Shown here: positions 9,601 through 18,259 of the stretch, piece by piece
Layout: the number at the start of each line of letters is the position of its first letter
How positions within the stretch are numbered: position 1 is the first letter of the stretch
Assembly: GCA_033557675.1 (NCBI GenBank)
Contig: JAWQRM010000097.1
Span: 1-31,105 of the forward strand
DNA length: 31,105 nt
From: Coptodactyla brooksi
Lineage: Eukaryota > Arthropoda > Insecta > Coleoptera > Scarabaeidae
Direction of reading: 5' to 3'
Translations under genes and position numbers: made by a program
The notes under the pieces: model-generated
Seen by the model: the letters and a program-made list of their open reading frames with translations, nothing else
Databases searched by the model: none
What the model was told of the DNA's origin: nothing

Positions 9601-10035
9601 TTTTTTCTAGTACTTTTGAATGATTATATTATTAAAGAAATAACACATTCGAATCTGTTATTCCTTTAAGAACGACTTCTAACAAAAGGAAAAAATGCAA
9701 AAATTAATTCAGCTTTATTTTCTTTCTACTTTATTTCAAACAATATTTTTCAAAAATCAAATATAGAATATTGACTAAAACAAGAATTGACTAAACAAGG
9801 AACTGTAAGGAAAGGAGAGACGTAAAAATTAACTATATTTATTTAACTTTACTTTTTTTAATTTTATCTTAAAACACAACTTATTAAGCAAGGAAATTAA
9901 ACAAGAAATATAATTAAAATCATGGTAAATTAATTATTTAAAACAATACCATACGAATAATCCAAACATTGCCAAAGTAAAGCATTTTCTTATGGATTAA
10001 TTTAAGAATAGCACAATTGCTTTTAAAAAAATTGT
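6615..10035. repeat. Satellite-like A+T-rich array with long alternating periods
   Basis: The same ordered set of landmarks recurs: GGAACTGTAAGGAAAGG, TAATGAGATAAAATTAG, AAGCAAGGAAATTAAACAAG, CATTTTCATATGGATTA, GGAATAACACATTC and AAAATCAAACATAGAATAT. The first landmark falls near 6703, 7251, 7611, 7939, 8457, 8961, 9276 and 9798, giving spacings of about 548, 360, 328, 518, 504, 315 and 522. The long-long-short order repeats with a period near 1.33 kb, and a shared insert (GTAAGTTACACAAG... at about 7905-7935 and 9235-9275) supports higher-order units. No coding capacity is seen. Short CCCAACCCAACCC runs mark 6678-6702 and 7230-7245. Confidence 0.85.
8302..8339. repeat. 38-bp palindrome in the satellite (best of five copies)
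   Basis: Arms TTAAAGGAATAACA and TGTTATTCCTTTAA flank a 10-base centre whose middle ATTCGAAT is itself palindromic. Other copies lie at 7080-7117, 7463-7500, 8814-8850 and 9632-9669, with a few substitutions each. A second dyad, AATTTTATCTCA and TGAGATAAAATT around AATAA, occurs near 7666, 7989, 8512, 9017 and 9332, with a base or two changed in most copies. Confidence 0.85.
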
Positions 10036-10343
10036 TTAAGTTTTAGAATTAATCATTTAGAAACTTAATACATTGTGAAATTAATTCATGATACAAAGGG
10101 GGTTTAATCTGCTTTATTAATTAATTATATTGATATTAATTTCTATATGGGTCTTCATTTAACAGCTTTCCAATTCTGTTATTGTAATTCGCTTTATTTA
10201 AAATGACAATTACATTTTGCCTATTTGCTTTTAAATAAAAATCTCTGTTTTTTATGTTCTTAATTTTGATGTATGCCTTTTGGTTTCACACCTTTTAATG
10301 ATGGGCTAATAATTAATTTGTTGGAAATCAAAGTTAACATTTC
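10036..10343. other. Spacer between satellite and Maf gene
   Basis: A+T-rich sequence without a recognisable gene; it lies 3' of the minus-strand Maf gene. Confidence 0.4.
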
Positions 10344-10353
10344 TTTATTTATT
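10344..10353 (-). promoter_or_regulatory. Overlapping polyadenylation signals of the Maf gene
   Basis: On the minus strand two overlapping AATAAA hexamers (complement TTTATT at 10344-10349 and 10348-10353) lie about 14-25 bases after the stop codon at 10367. Confidence 0.65.
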
Positions 10354-10366
10354 TGTGTCTACATCG

Positions 10367-11145
10367 TTAATTACTTAGTACTAATTTTTTCAGTTCTGTA
10401 GTTATCCGACATAGGGGCAGGCCAATGACATTATTATAGTCTCCTTCAATTTTCTTCACAAATGATCCTGCCAATCCTTGAATGGCATAAGCACCAGCTT
10501 TTCCCCTACAACAGATAAAAATTATTGACATTTTCACATGTTTGTAACCGTCTAAATTACATTGGTTCTCCAGTTTCTATGTATGCCGTAATTTCCTCAT
10601 CACTCAGAGTTTCCATGTAAACTGTTGTACTTTCGCAGAATTTCGTACATTTTCCTTTATAATAAATGGCTACTCCTGTCAGACAAGTGTGCGGGTATCC
10701 TGAAGATAATCTTAATAATACATTTTACCACGTTTTCTAGATTGTAAAAATTAATTAACTTTTCACCTTCTTATGATTTGGAAGGCGTCCTCCTTATCCT
10801 TAGGCTTTCCAAAGAAATAGTCACCGCAGCAAATCATGGTGTCCAGCCCAATGATTAAATCAGGCTGCCTATCATCATTCTTAAGTTCCTCAAACACCTT
10901 TTGGGCTTTTCCCAAAGCTGTATGTTCAACATATTCTGCAAAGTTGTACTTTGTTCTATCCAGATTTTCTTCGTAGTTGGATGTTTTCACTTCAAATTTG
11001 ATTGGCTAAAAACCATAATTTTGATCACTTTGCTTAAAGATTTAAGTTTTATTACAGTTTTCGCCAATACATCAATACGTTGCTTTGAACTGGTTGCTAA
11101 AACAACCCTCATATTGTTTAACGCTTCAACAAGGGGAGATAGCAT
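10367..11145 (-). CDS. Maf/ASMTL-like nucleotide pyrophosphatase, complete in four exons
   Basis: Exons on the minus strand: 11145-11056, 11005-10767, 10710-10561 and 10505-10367, with introns of 50, 56 and 55 bp, all GT-AG, giving 618 coding bases and 205 residues, the usual size for a Maf domain. Motifs in order: VVLATSSKQR (residues 14-23, the N-terminal S-x-x-R substrate loop), GKAQKVFEEL (62-71), LIIGLDTMI (80-88, with the conserved aspartate D85), GKPKDKEDA (96-104), LSSGYPHTCLTGVAI (111-125), SDEEITAYIETGEPM (146-160), GKAGAYAIQGLAG (161-173) and GDYNNVIGLPL (181-191). Maf proteins hydrolyse canonical and modified nucleoside triphosphates to the monophosphate; eukaryotic members include the N-terminal half of ASMTL. 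Position 161 is Gly where many relatives have Asp in PMDKAG; whether that changes substrate preference is unknown. There is no methyltransferase half, so this is a stand-alone Maf protein. No signal peptide is seen, so a cytosolic place is likely. Confidence 0.93.
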
Positions 11146-11244
11146 TTTGTGAAGAATAATCACTTTTATTATCGGAGATAATGAAAATTAATATTTTAAA
11201 TACGACTTGGCTAGGCAACCAAATGTACGCGAAATCAATAGAAC

Positions 11245-11830
11245 CTCTACTTCCAAATATTGATTACTTGCTAAGATGTAAAAGTTAACTTTATTTAATT
11301 ATTTACGCAAGATGCTTACACCTGCACTATCCACAATAATTTCTAAGTTTTTTTTAACGTTTTTAGGAAGATTATTTGTACTAAGGAGCACTAAGTTTTA
11401 AATCACCGATCACTTAATTATCTATAATTGTTAACACTTATATAAACTCAATGCAAAATAAGAATGTGTGGAATAGAACTGGTTTTTACTGATTTACATC
11501 CACAAGTTATCTGGTGAATAAGAAAACACTGTAAACGATGAGGTTATGTACTTATGTTGTAAGTTGTGCTGCATAACTCTATCAGTTCAATTTCGAAATA
11601 CTTTCTAGGCACGTTAAGACAAATAACTTTCGCTGAACGTAAATAGTCTACATTATTTACACAGATAATATAAACATTTATCCTTTGGCTTGGAAGCATA
11701 TTTTACCAAACGAAAAGGAATACGTTTTTTTATTTTTAAAGTAAAAATTAATTTCATCTAACATTTTTTATCTGCAGCTCTTATAACTAGTAGATGTGGC
11801 ATCGCACATGACTTTCTCTTACACTAACCC
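11245..11830 (-). repeat. 590-bp repeat, left member of an inverted pair
   Basis: This segment is the reverse complement of 16140-16730 along nearly its whole length. Shared landmarks include AATTATTTACG, TGATCGGTGATTTAAA, TTACATCCACAAGTTATCTG, TGCTGCATAACTCTATCAG and ACAAATAACTTTCGCT. Its outer end is the minus-strand copy of the GGTAAGAGAAAGTCATGT motif near 11801-11824. No coding capacity is visible. It lies about 100 bp from the start of the Maf gene, so part of the Maf promoter region may be repeat-derived. Confidence 0.9.
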
Positions 11831-11837
11831 TGGTTTA

Positions 11838-12100
11838 ATTATGCTTATAACTCGAGAACTGCTGATTTTAAGCATGTACTATTATTATAGTTTTTTACTC
11901 ACAATTTTATGTGGATTACAAAAATATATTTTGTTACAAAAAGTTATAGAAAAATCGAAAAATTTTTAGATTAAGTGCCTCAACCATATCGACAATTTTT
12001 ACAAAATCCTTATTGTGACCAGATTATATAATAATTAGATTGTATATAAAGTATTGTTTTAATCAGTCTAACGTGACAGTCTAAAAACGACTTAGAGGCG
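11838..12100 (+). repeat. 260-bp direct repeat, copy 1
   Basis: It matches 19505-19745 in the same orientation. Shared landmarks: AATTATGCTTAT, GATTTTAAGCATGTACTAT, AAATATATTTTGTTACAAA, CCTCAACCATAT and CTTATTGTGACCAGATTATA. Non-coding. Confidence 0.85.
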
Positions 12101-12134
12101 GACAGACTAATTATTATTATATAATAATTAGTCT

Positions 12135-12605
12135 AAGCTAGGGCAGTCCTATGGGGCAAGAGGGTATTTCATTCTTAATCTCGGGTATTATTCTCTTTAC
12201 AAAAAAATCTTAAATAAAGGTTGTATGAAATTGAACTTTTCATAATTTGAAACAATGACAGTTTTCGAATATACAGGGTGTTCGGTTTATTCTAAAAACT
12301 ATCCAACTTCAGATTTTTAAATGGAACACCCTGTGTATTATTACATTTTTGAAGTCCCTATAAGATTTAAGGATCACTTTAATTATTATATATTAGTTGC
12401 AAATTGTACCGTTTGGGTGCTATTTCGTATTTAAAAAAAAACATGACAGCTGTGAATGCAAAAATTTTCTTAGAACTGTTATTGTTCTTTTTAGAAAAAA
12501 GTGTTTCAAATAAAAGTTACATTACATTGAATTCTTTACAACTTGAAACTATTTTTGAATATAGAGGGTGTTCAGTTTATTCCAAGAACTAGTCATTTTA
12601 CAGAT
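12135..12605 (+). repeat. TACAGGGTGTTC-family repeat, copy 2 (longer, near-dimeric)
   Basis: It begins GTCCTATGGGGCAAGAG and contains the palindromic TACAGGGTGTTC...GAACACCCTGT unit at about 12272-12335, a tail, then a second, single-sided unit (GAGGGTGTTC near 12566). The same order occurs in reverse complement at 19015-19490, so the near-dimer is inherited as a unit. Confidence 0.85.
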
Positions 12606-12989
12606 TTTTATATGTATTTTTATTTACAAGATTTTTTTTACATTTTTTATATTTGAACCAGGGGAAGGTAAGAGAAAGTCATGTACGATGTAACGTATGT
12701 TGGCATTGATAAGCCATATAAGCTTGCTTTGTCGTGGACTATAGAAAACATTACTTACACGTATTTTTGTGTTTACTTGTGGAAAAATGAAACAAAGAAT
12801 TTCCATCAAATTTTGCAAAATAAGAATGGAATAAATGCAGAAATGTAATAGTGCTAAAATAGATCCTTGAAGAACACCACGCCTAAGTTGACCAAATTCT
12901 GAAACTGTGGAGATAAATGAGATATTTGTCTCTCATTGATTATTTAATTCTGAATTCTGATTGTAGTACTTATGGCTAAAAAATAAAAA

Positions 12990-13250
12990 GACATGCAGAA
13001 GAAGTTGCAAATTTAGAACGCAGTGTTAAATGAATATGGAATGAATGTTTGGTTGTGCATCTTGGTGAGAAAATGAAGTAAGATACACATCGGCGAAATT
13101 AAGTATCTAAAAATAGTTGGTAGCACCAAAAGTATGGACAAAAGATTAATAAATATAAATATGAGAGAAGTTATTGACGTACAATCCATACACAAATTTA
13201 TAGAAGCAAGACAATTAAGCTCATGGGGGCACTTACAGAATGTTTATATG
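12990..13250 (+). pseudogene. Non-LTR retrotransposon reverse-transcriptase fragment (composite copy 1)
   Basis: Translation in mixed frames reads MQKKLQI, VLNEYGMN, then GEIKYLKIVG (the 'fKYLG' region after the catalytic core), and finally SIHKFIEARQLSSWGHLQN, corresponding to the typical 'RQLxWWGHLxRM' motif near the RT C-terminus. Sequence between these landmarks is missing and stops interrupt it. The LINE clade cannot be assigned. Confidence 0.65.
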
Positions 13251-13399
13251 TTTTCTTCCTTGCTTCGTCTTACACATTATGGGTTCGATGTTTCTTGGTG
13301 CCTTATTGACGAGTATTGCTTTCTTTATTTGTAGTCGTTGTGTTTCCAAGACTGGTGTATGTGGTGTTGTTTTCTCTTATATATGGTGGATTGCTGTTT

Positions 13400-13985
13400 T
13401 ATTGTAGGAGCTAAATTGGATGGAATGTAGGATGGGAACTAGTGTTTACCTGGACATTTATAGCTGGATTTTTTAGGTATTCTCTTAATCCTGCTCCCTA
13501 TTTCCAGGTACTTATTCTGCATAATTGGAATCATGTTTGGTTGTTTTTTTATATAGAGTGTTAGGTGTTCTTTGTATCTATCGCTGAACTTTCTTCTTAT
13601 TTGTCCTACACATTTCATTTCACAAGTGCTATATTTAATTTTGTATATTTTTGCTTTTGATTACTGTATTGTTTGTTGTTTGGATGTCGTTCTTTTTGTC
13701 CTTTATGTTTTCGTGTATTTTAGTTATTAATATTGTTGGGTGTCCATTTTTATTAGTTATATGTACGATGGTGTCTAATTATTGTTTATAAACCTCCTTC
13801 TGCATTGGAAATGTGTCCAGCTTGTGGAGTAGACTTTAAACGTTGCTTCCTTCTGCTGCTTGGGGTACACTGACGTGTAATGGATTATGTTATCTGTTTG
13901 TGTCGATTTTCTGTAAATCTTGTATTTTAATTTGTCTTCGTCCTTGATGATTATGATTCGAAATAGTGTTAAGCTGAGACACGTC
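13400..13985 (-). pseudogene. Penelope-like element fragment, end of RT and GIY-YIG endonuclease (copy 1)
   Basis: On the minus strand, from the A-rich edge inward, the copy equates to thumb-like sequence (better seen in the second copy: FKSLLYRLDTFPMQKEVYK) followed by an endonuclease-like stretch STCEMKCVGQIRRKFSDRYKEH. Penelope-like elements carry a reverse transcriptase fused to a GIY-YIG nuclease; the 'C..C..KYVGQT.R.F..RYKEH' motif is typical. It is interrupted by stops and frame changes. Confidence 0.65.
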
Positions 13986-14027
13986 GACTAAAAGTAAAAA
14001 AAAACAGTGCTCCTTAATTAGGCGTCA

Positions 14028-14256
14028 ATTTGTAGACCACTATTTTTAGAATTTAGACAGCTATATTTTTGGAAATGTCAAAAGCTGACATTGCACAGTA
14101 ATGTTAATTATTTAATTATTCTCCAAGACAATACAATCGAAAAAAACTCCACCTATTTGTGGACCACTATTTTTAGGATTTAGGCAGCTATGTTTTTGGA
14201 AATGTCAAAAGCTGACATTTCGCAGTAATGTTAATTATTTAATTATTCTCCGAGAA
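14028..14256 (+). repeat. Tandem duplication of a 102-bp unit
   Basis: Units 14028-14129 and 14155-14256 are separated by 25 bp (offset 127) and differ at only about 8 positions. Each contains the short dyad AATGTCAAAAGCTGACATT. Function unknown. Confidence 0.9.
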
Positions 14257-15013
14257 GTATTGTTTACTCTAACAGAATATTTCAGCAGTCAAAAATCCTG
14301 AAATTTTTTTTTATCTTATAGAGGCAGAAATTATTTTTGGATTACCTTTGATTGATTGTAGAAAGAGTACATTGTGTCTAAATGAACAATATTATTTGGA
14401 GAATGAAATAAAACTTAATTAATTGAGTTTGATTAAAAGAATTAATTGAGTTTTCATTAGTTCTTTTTCGAAACAAAACAAGACATGAAATAAATAATAA
14501 TAAGACGATATTTTTACAGAATAAAAACAAATTACAAATAAATCACTGGATTTGTTAAAAAAAAATTAAATAATTAAGCGTTTAAGTTACTATTCAACCG
14601 GAGTATCCACCTAAAATTGCGTTTAAATTGGTCAGGGCATTCAGTCATTATTAAAATAATCATTTTATCATATCATTTAATCATACATACCTTTAACGGA
14701 CACTCAGTATGTATACCAGGTGACCACGTTAAAAAATATTAACGGCTATACAAATATGGGGTTTAAGTGCAGCTTGTTAGCGCGTTATGTCCAAAAAAAT
14801 AGTGATTACTTTCTAGATTGACAGATAAAAACCAGATGAATTAAACTGAACGCGCAAACAAATTAAAAAATCACATGTTGCTTTCGAGCCACAGGTTGAT
14901 ATCGGGATGACAGTAAATATGAAAACCACAGCTGTGTTCAAATAGGAAAAATCGCGCTAGGTATACGTAGGCGAGTTCGTCAACCACAGCATCACAATTT
15001 TGTAAATAAGTAA
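14257..15013. other. Unique-looking sequence, no gene recognised
   Basis: No repeat match to the rest of the window. 'AATTAATTGAGTTT' occurs twice near 14418-14455. The part from about 14870 is richer in G+C than its surroundings and leads into the hairpin. Confidence 0.4.
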
Positions 15014-15100
15014 TGTTAGACAACCAGCTATTCCGTATTGATCTGGCTCAACGGCCCTTTGTTAGGGACCCCGATCAATAATGCAATGGTCTGTCTAACA
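15014..15100 (+). ncRNA. Pre-miRNA-like 87-nt hairpin
   Basis: Outer stem: TGTTAGACAACCA (15014-15026) pairs with 15087-15100 over 13 base pairs with one bulged C (15091). After an asymmetric internal loop (9 and 6 nt), TATTGATC (15036-15043) pairs perfectly with GATCAATA (15073-15080). A small CCC/GGG stem lies in the terminal loop. Size, single arm-to-arm fold and bulges fit an animal pre-miRNA. It sits in single-copy-looking sequence with more G+C than its flanks. I do not recognise the arms as a named miRNA; a structured cis-element or an old inverted repeat is the alternative. The strand is arbitrary, since the complement folds as well. Confidence 0.4.
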
Positions 15101-15362
15101 GCTTTAATGAACATGGAGGGATTGTAATAAATTCTCCCTGGTAATAAGCAAGGTGATGGTAACGAAAGACCTTGCGCATTACTCTAATTAAACTAAATTT
15201 AATTTCGTCCTGCGATGGTTTGTTTGAAGGTTAGTCAAATGTAGCGTAATCTGAATAAAAAGTCCCAGCACAAAAACCAGGGTTAGGATCCAAAAGTAAA
15301 AAAAAAGTTATACAATTTTCATTTTACAATTTAAAGGAATATGTTTTTAAAACAATAATTGA

Positions 15363-15677
15363 TCAATAGTATTTCATAATCCTAGAAAAAGAATTCATTA
15401 TATCGGTACCTACCAACGAACAGATAAACGATTGTAGATAATTTATTAATCCAATTAATCCGCGCATGTGTATTGTCTGAGTTTTCCTCAAAGTTGGCAA
15501 ATTTATCTCCCAAACGATAGTCTTGCGGAATTCCGAGAAATATGACCAACAATCCAGACGCGATATATCGATCTGTGCCGACGAATCATGAGGTCCTGTA
15601 TAAACTGATCGAATAACTTGTATATAACCCTCAATCTCCATAAATTGTGGGAAAGCACTAGCCAGCAAAGTTATCAT
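15363..15677 (-). CDS. Unrecognised 104-codon open frame
   Basis: ATG at 15677 opens 104 codons (MITLLASAFPQFMEIEGYIQ at the start, then LDCWSYFSEFRKTIVWEI). G+C is somewhat higher than its flanks, which also makes a chance open frame more likely. No domain is recognised and no splice partners were found. By a rough stop-frequency estimate one or two frames of this length are expected by chance in a window like this. Confidence 0.15.
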   Translation of the reverse strand: MITLLASAFPQFMEIEGYIQVIRSVYTGPHDSSAQIDISRLDCWSYFSEFRKTIVWEINLPTLRKTQTIHMRGLIGLINYLQSFICSLVGTDIMNSFSRIMKYY

Positions 15678-16135
15678 TACAATTCAAGGAACTTCCCGAT
15701 AAATTGTGCAATTCGACCGATAAATCTTTTCGTATATATCCAGCTGATGTCAATTAGTGAAATTCATGAAGATATTTAAACAAATATCTCGTGGAAATAT
15801 AATTTCCTTTGTATACAATAGCAGTAGCTGTCGTGTTATTTTTGGTACTATTTGCTTATTCTATAATTAAGTCACAAAAGGTGGGAAATAATAATAATTT
15901 TATTCATGGTAAAAACAAGGATTTACACATGTCAATATTAAATACAATATTTCTGATAATAAGAATCATTACAGACATATTTAGCATATTCCAACACACA
16001 GAGACAGGGTAATGCCAAAATGCTTAAACTAGCAAAAAAGCCTGGCGGCGATCCTGACAATATCCTCTCAAGTTCAAAAAAACGAGAAACAATAGTGAAC
16101 TCATACCAATAGTTCACAGAGCAGATGGTTCTGTA
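15678..16135. other. Unique-looking sequence with a membrane-like open frame
   Basis: From about 15812 a plus-strand frame without an ATG reads YTIAVAVVLFLVLFAYSII, which would make one transmembrane helix, then becomes low-complexity (GNNNNF) and stops at 16010-16012. It could be an exon fragment, but nothing supports it beyond hydrophobicity. Confidence 0.2.
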
Positions 16136-16139
16136 CAGG

Positions 16140-16730
16140 GTTGGCGTAAGAGAAAGTCATGTGCGATGTCGCATCTACTAGTTATAATAGCTGCAGGTAA
16201 GAAATGTTAAATGAAATTAATTTTTACTTTAAAACTTAAAAAACCTATTCATTTTCGTTTGGAAAAATATGATTCTAAGTCAAAGGATAAATGTTTATAT
16301 TATCTGTGTCAATAATGTAGACTATTTACATTTAGCGAAAGTTATTTGTCTTAACGTACCTGGAAAGTATTCCAAAATGGAACTGATAGAGTTATGCAGC
16401 ACAACTTACAACATAAGTACATAACCTTATCGTTTACAGTGTTTTCCTATTAACCAGATAACTTGTGGATGTAAATCAGTAAAAACCAGTTCCATTTCAC
16501 ACATTCTTATTTCGGATTCTGTTTATGTAAGTGTTAACAATTACAGATAATTAAGTGATCGGTGATTTAAAATTTAGTGCTCCTTGCTACAAATAATCTT
16601 CATGAAAACGTTAAAAAAGAAATTATTGTGGATAGTGCAAGTGTAAAGATCTTCCGTAAATAATTAAATAAAGTTAGTTTTTATATTTTAGCAAGTATAT
16701 ATATTTGGAAGTAGAGGTTGGGTATATATA
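16140..16730 (+). repeat. 590-bp repeat, right member of an inverted pair
   Basis: Reverse complement of 11245-11830. It starts with the GGTAAGAGAAAGTCATGT-type motif (as GCGTAAGAGAAAGTCATG near 16144) and ends near TTTGGAAGTAGAGG, the same point where the left member meets the Maf flank. Confidence 0.9.
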
Positions 16731-16739
16731 TTTGGATAG

Positions 16740-17260
16740 ATTTCGGGGTATTGCTCTCTTTAGAAAAAAATGTTTCAAATAAAGGTTACATGACATCGAA
16801 CTCTTGACAATTTAAAACAGTATTCAAATATACAGGGTGTTCGATTTAACACCCTATATATTATTACATTTTTAAAGTCCTTATAAGATTTAAAGGCCAC
16901 TTTAATTATTATACCTTAGCTTCAAATTGTTTCATTTGGGGGTTATTTCGTATTTTTGAAAAAATATGACAAATCAAATTTTTCTTAGAACTCTTATTGC
17001 TCTTTCTAGATAAAAGTGTTTCAAATAAAAGTTGCATCACATCGAATAGTTCACAATTTGAAACTATTTTCGAATATACAGGGTGTTCGGCTTATTCTAA
17101 AAACTGCCCAACTTCAGAGTTTTAAATGGAACACCCTGTATATTAAGATATTTTTGAAGTCTTGAGGGCCACTTTAATTATTATACATTAGTTCTAAATC
17201 GCACACATTAAACATTTTTGGAAAAAGATAACTGGTACGAATGGATTTTTTTTTATATTT
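16740..17260 (+). repeat. TACAGGGTGTTC-family repeat, two units in tandem (copies 3 and 4)
   Basis: The first unit is shortened: TACAGGGTGTTC near 16831 is followed almost at once by ACACCCTATATA, with most of the spacer missing. The second, near 17077-17145, has the full inverted pair. Each is followed by the 'actttaattattata' tail. Confidence 0.85.
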
Positions 17261-17657
17261 GGACCAGGGGCAAGGTAAGGGAAAGTCATTTACGATGTAC
17301 ATCTTCTAGTTTATACATGCAACCATTATTTGGTGTTTAAATGTTGGACATAACACATTATTTGTAATTTATAAGAACATTATAATTCAAGTTCCCAACA
17401 AATTGAACTTATAATGCAGGTGTTCTTGAAAGGACTGTACATAGCTTCCTGACTTCCAAAGTAACATGATTTAACCTATCTTATCGTAGGTCTAAAATGT
17501 CTATATTTGGTTGGTAGCGGTATTTAAAGTTTTAAAAAGTAAAATGAAATATTTGGATAGCGAATAAACAACTTGACCAATTTATCTTTTATTAGTTAGA
17601 TTTTTCAAATTTTTTTTATATTTGAACCAAGGTAAGAGAAAGTCATATACGATGTCC
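17261..17657 (+). repeat. Two GGTAAGAGAAAGTCAT motif copies around unassigned sequence
   Basis: Motif copies begin near 17274 and 17631, each preceded by TATTTGGACCAGGGG- or TATTTGAACCAAGG-type sequence and followed by TCTTCTAGTTT. The 330 bp between them has no match elsewhere in the window. The second copy forms the left end of the second composite repeat. Confidence 0.65.
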
Positions 17658-17989
17658 ATCTTCTAGTTTTGTTGTTGCATTAGTACACTTGTCTCTAACA
17701 TATGTTGCCATTGGCAAGCCATATAAGCCTTGCTTTGTCATAGACTATAGAAAACATTACTTACACGTATTTTTGTGTTTACTTGCGGAAAAATGAAACA
17801 AAGAATTTCCATCAAATTTTGCAAAACAAGAATGGAATAAATTCAGAATTGTAACAGTGCTAAAATAGGTCCTTGAAGAACACCACGCTTAAGTTGACCA
17901 AATTCTGAAACTGTGGAGATAAATGAGATATTTGTTTCTCATTGATTATTTAATTCTGAATTCTGATTGTAGTACTTATGGCTAGCAAA

Positions 17990-18255
17990 CAAAAAGACAT
18001 GCAGAAGAAGTTGCAAATTTAGAACGCAGTGTTAAATGAATATGGAATGAATCTTTGGTTGTGAATCCTGGGGACAAAATGAAGTAAGACATACATCAGC
18101 GAAATTAAGTATCTAAAAATAGTTGGTAGCATCAAAAGTATGGACAAAAGATTAATAAATATAAATATGAGAGAAGTTATTGACGTACAATTCATACACA
18201 AATTTATAGAAGCAAGACAAGTAAGCTCATGGGGACATTTACAGAATGTTTATAT
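17990..18255 (+). pseudogene. Non-LTR retrotransposon reverse-transcriptase fragment (composite copy 2)
   Basis: Same landmarks and the same internal gap as in copy 1: MQKKLQI, VLNEYGMN, EIKYLKIVG, then IHKFIEARQVSSWGHLQN. The intervening sequence is missing at the identical position, so the deletion predates the duplication. Confidence 0.65.
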
Positions 18256-18259
18256 GTTT

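Larger units (their letters stand above)
12640..13990 (+). repeat. 1.35-kb composite repeat, copy 1
   Basis: It matches 17615-19005 in the same orientation with few differences. The left end carries TATTTGAACCAGGGG and the GGTAAGAGAAAGTCATGT motif (near 12667); the right end finishes in an A-rich tail (GTAAAAAAAAAC near 13995). Inside are a plus-strand LINE fragment and a minus-strand Penelope-like fragment. The other copy has about 45 extra bases after the motif. Confidence 0.9.

Noticed and set aside
13013..13195. Minus-strand 60-codon frame present in both composite copies
   Set aside because: Its repetition reflects duplication of the whole unit; the plus strand carries the LINE motifs.
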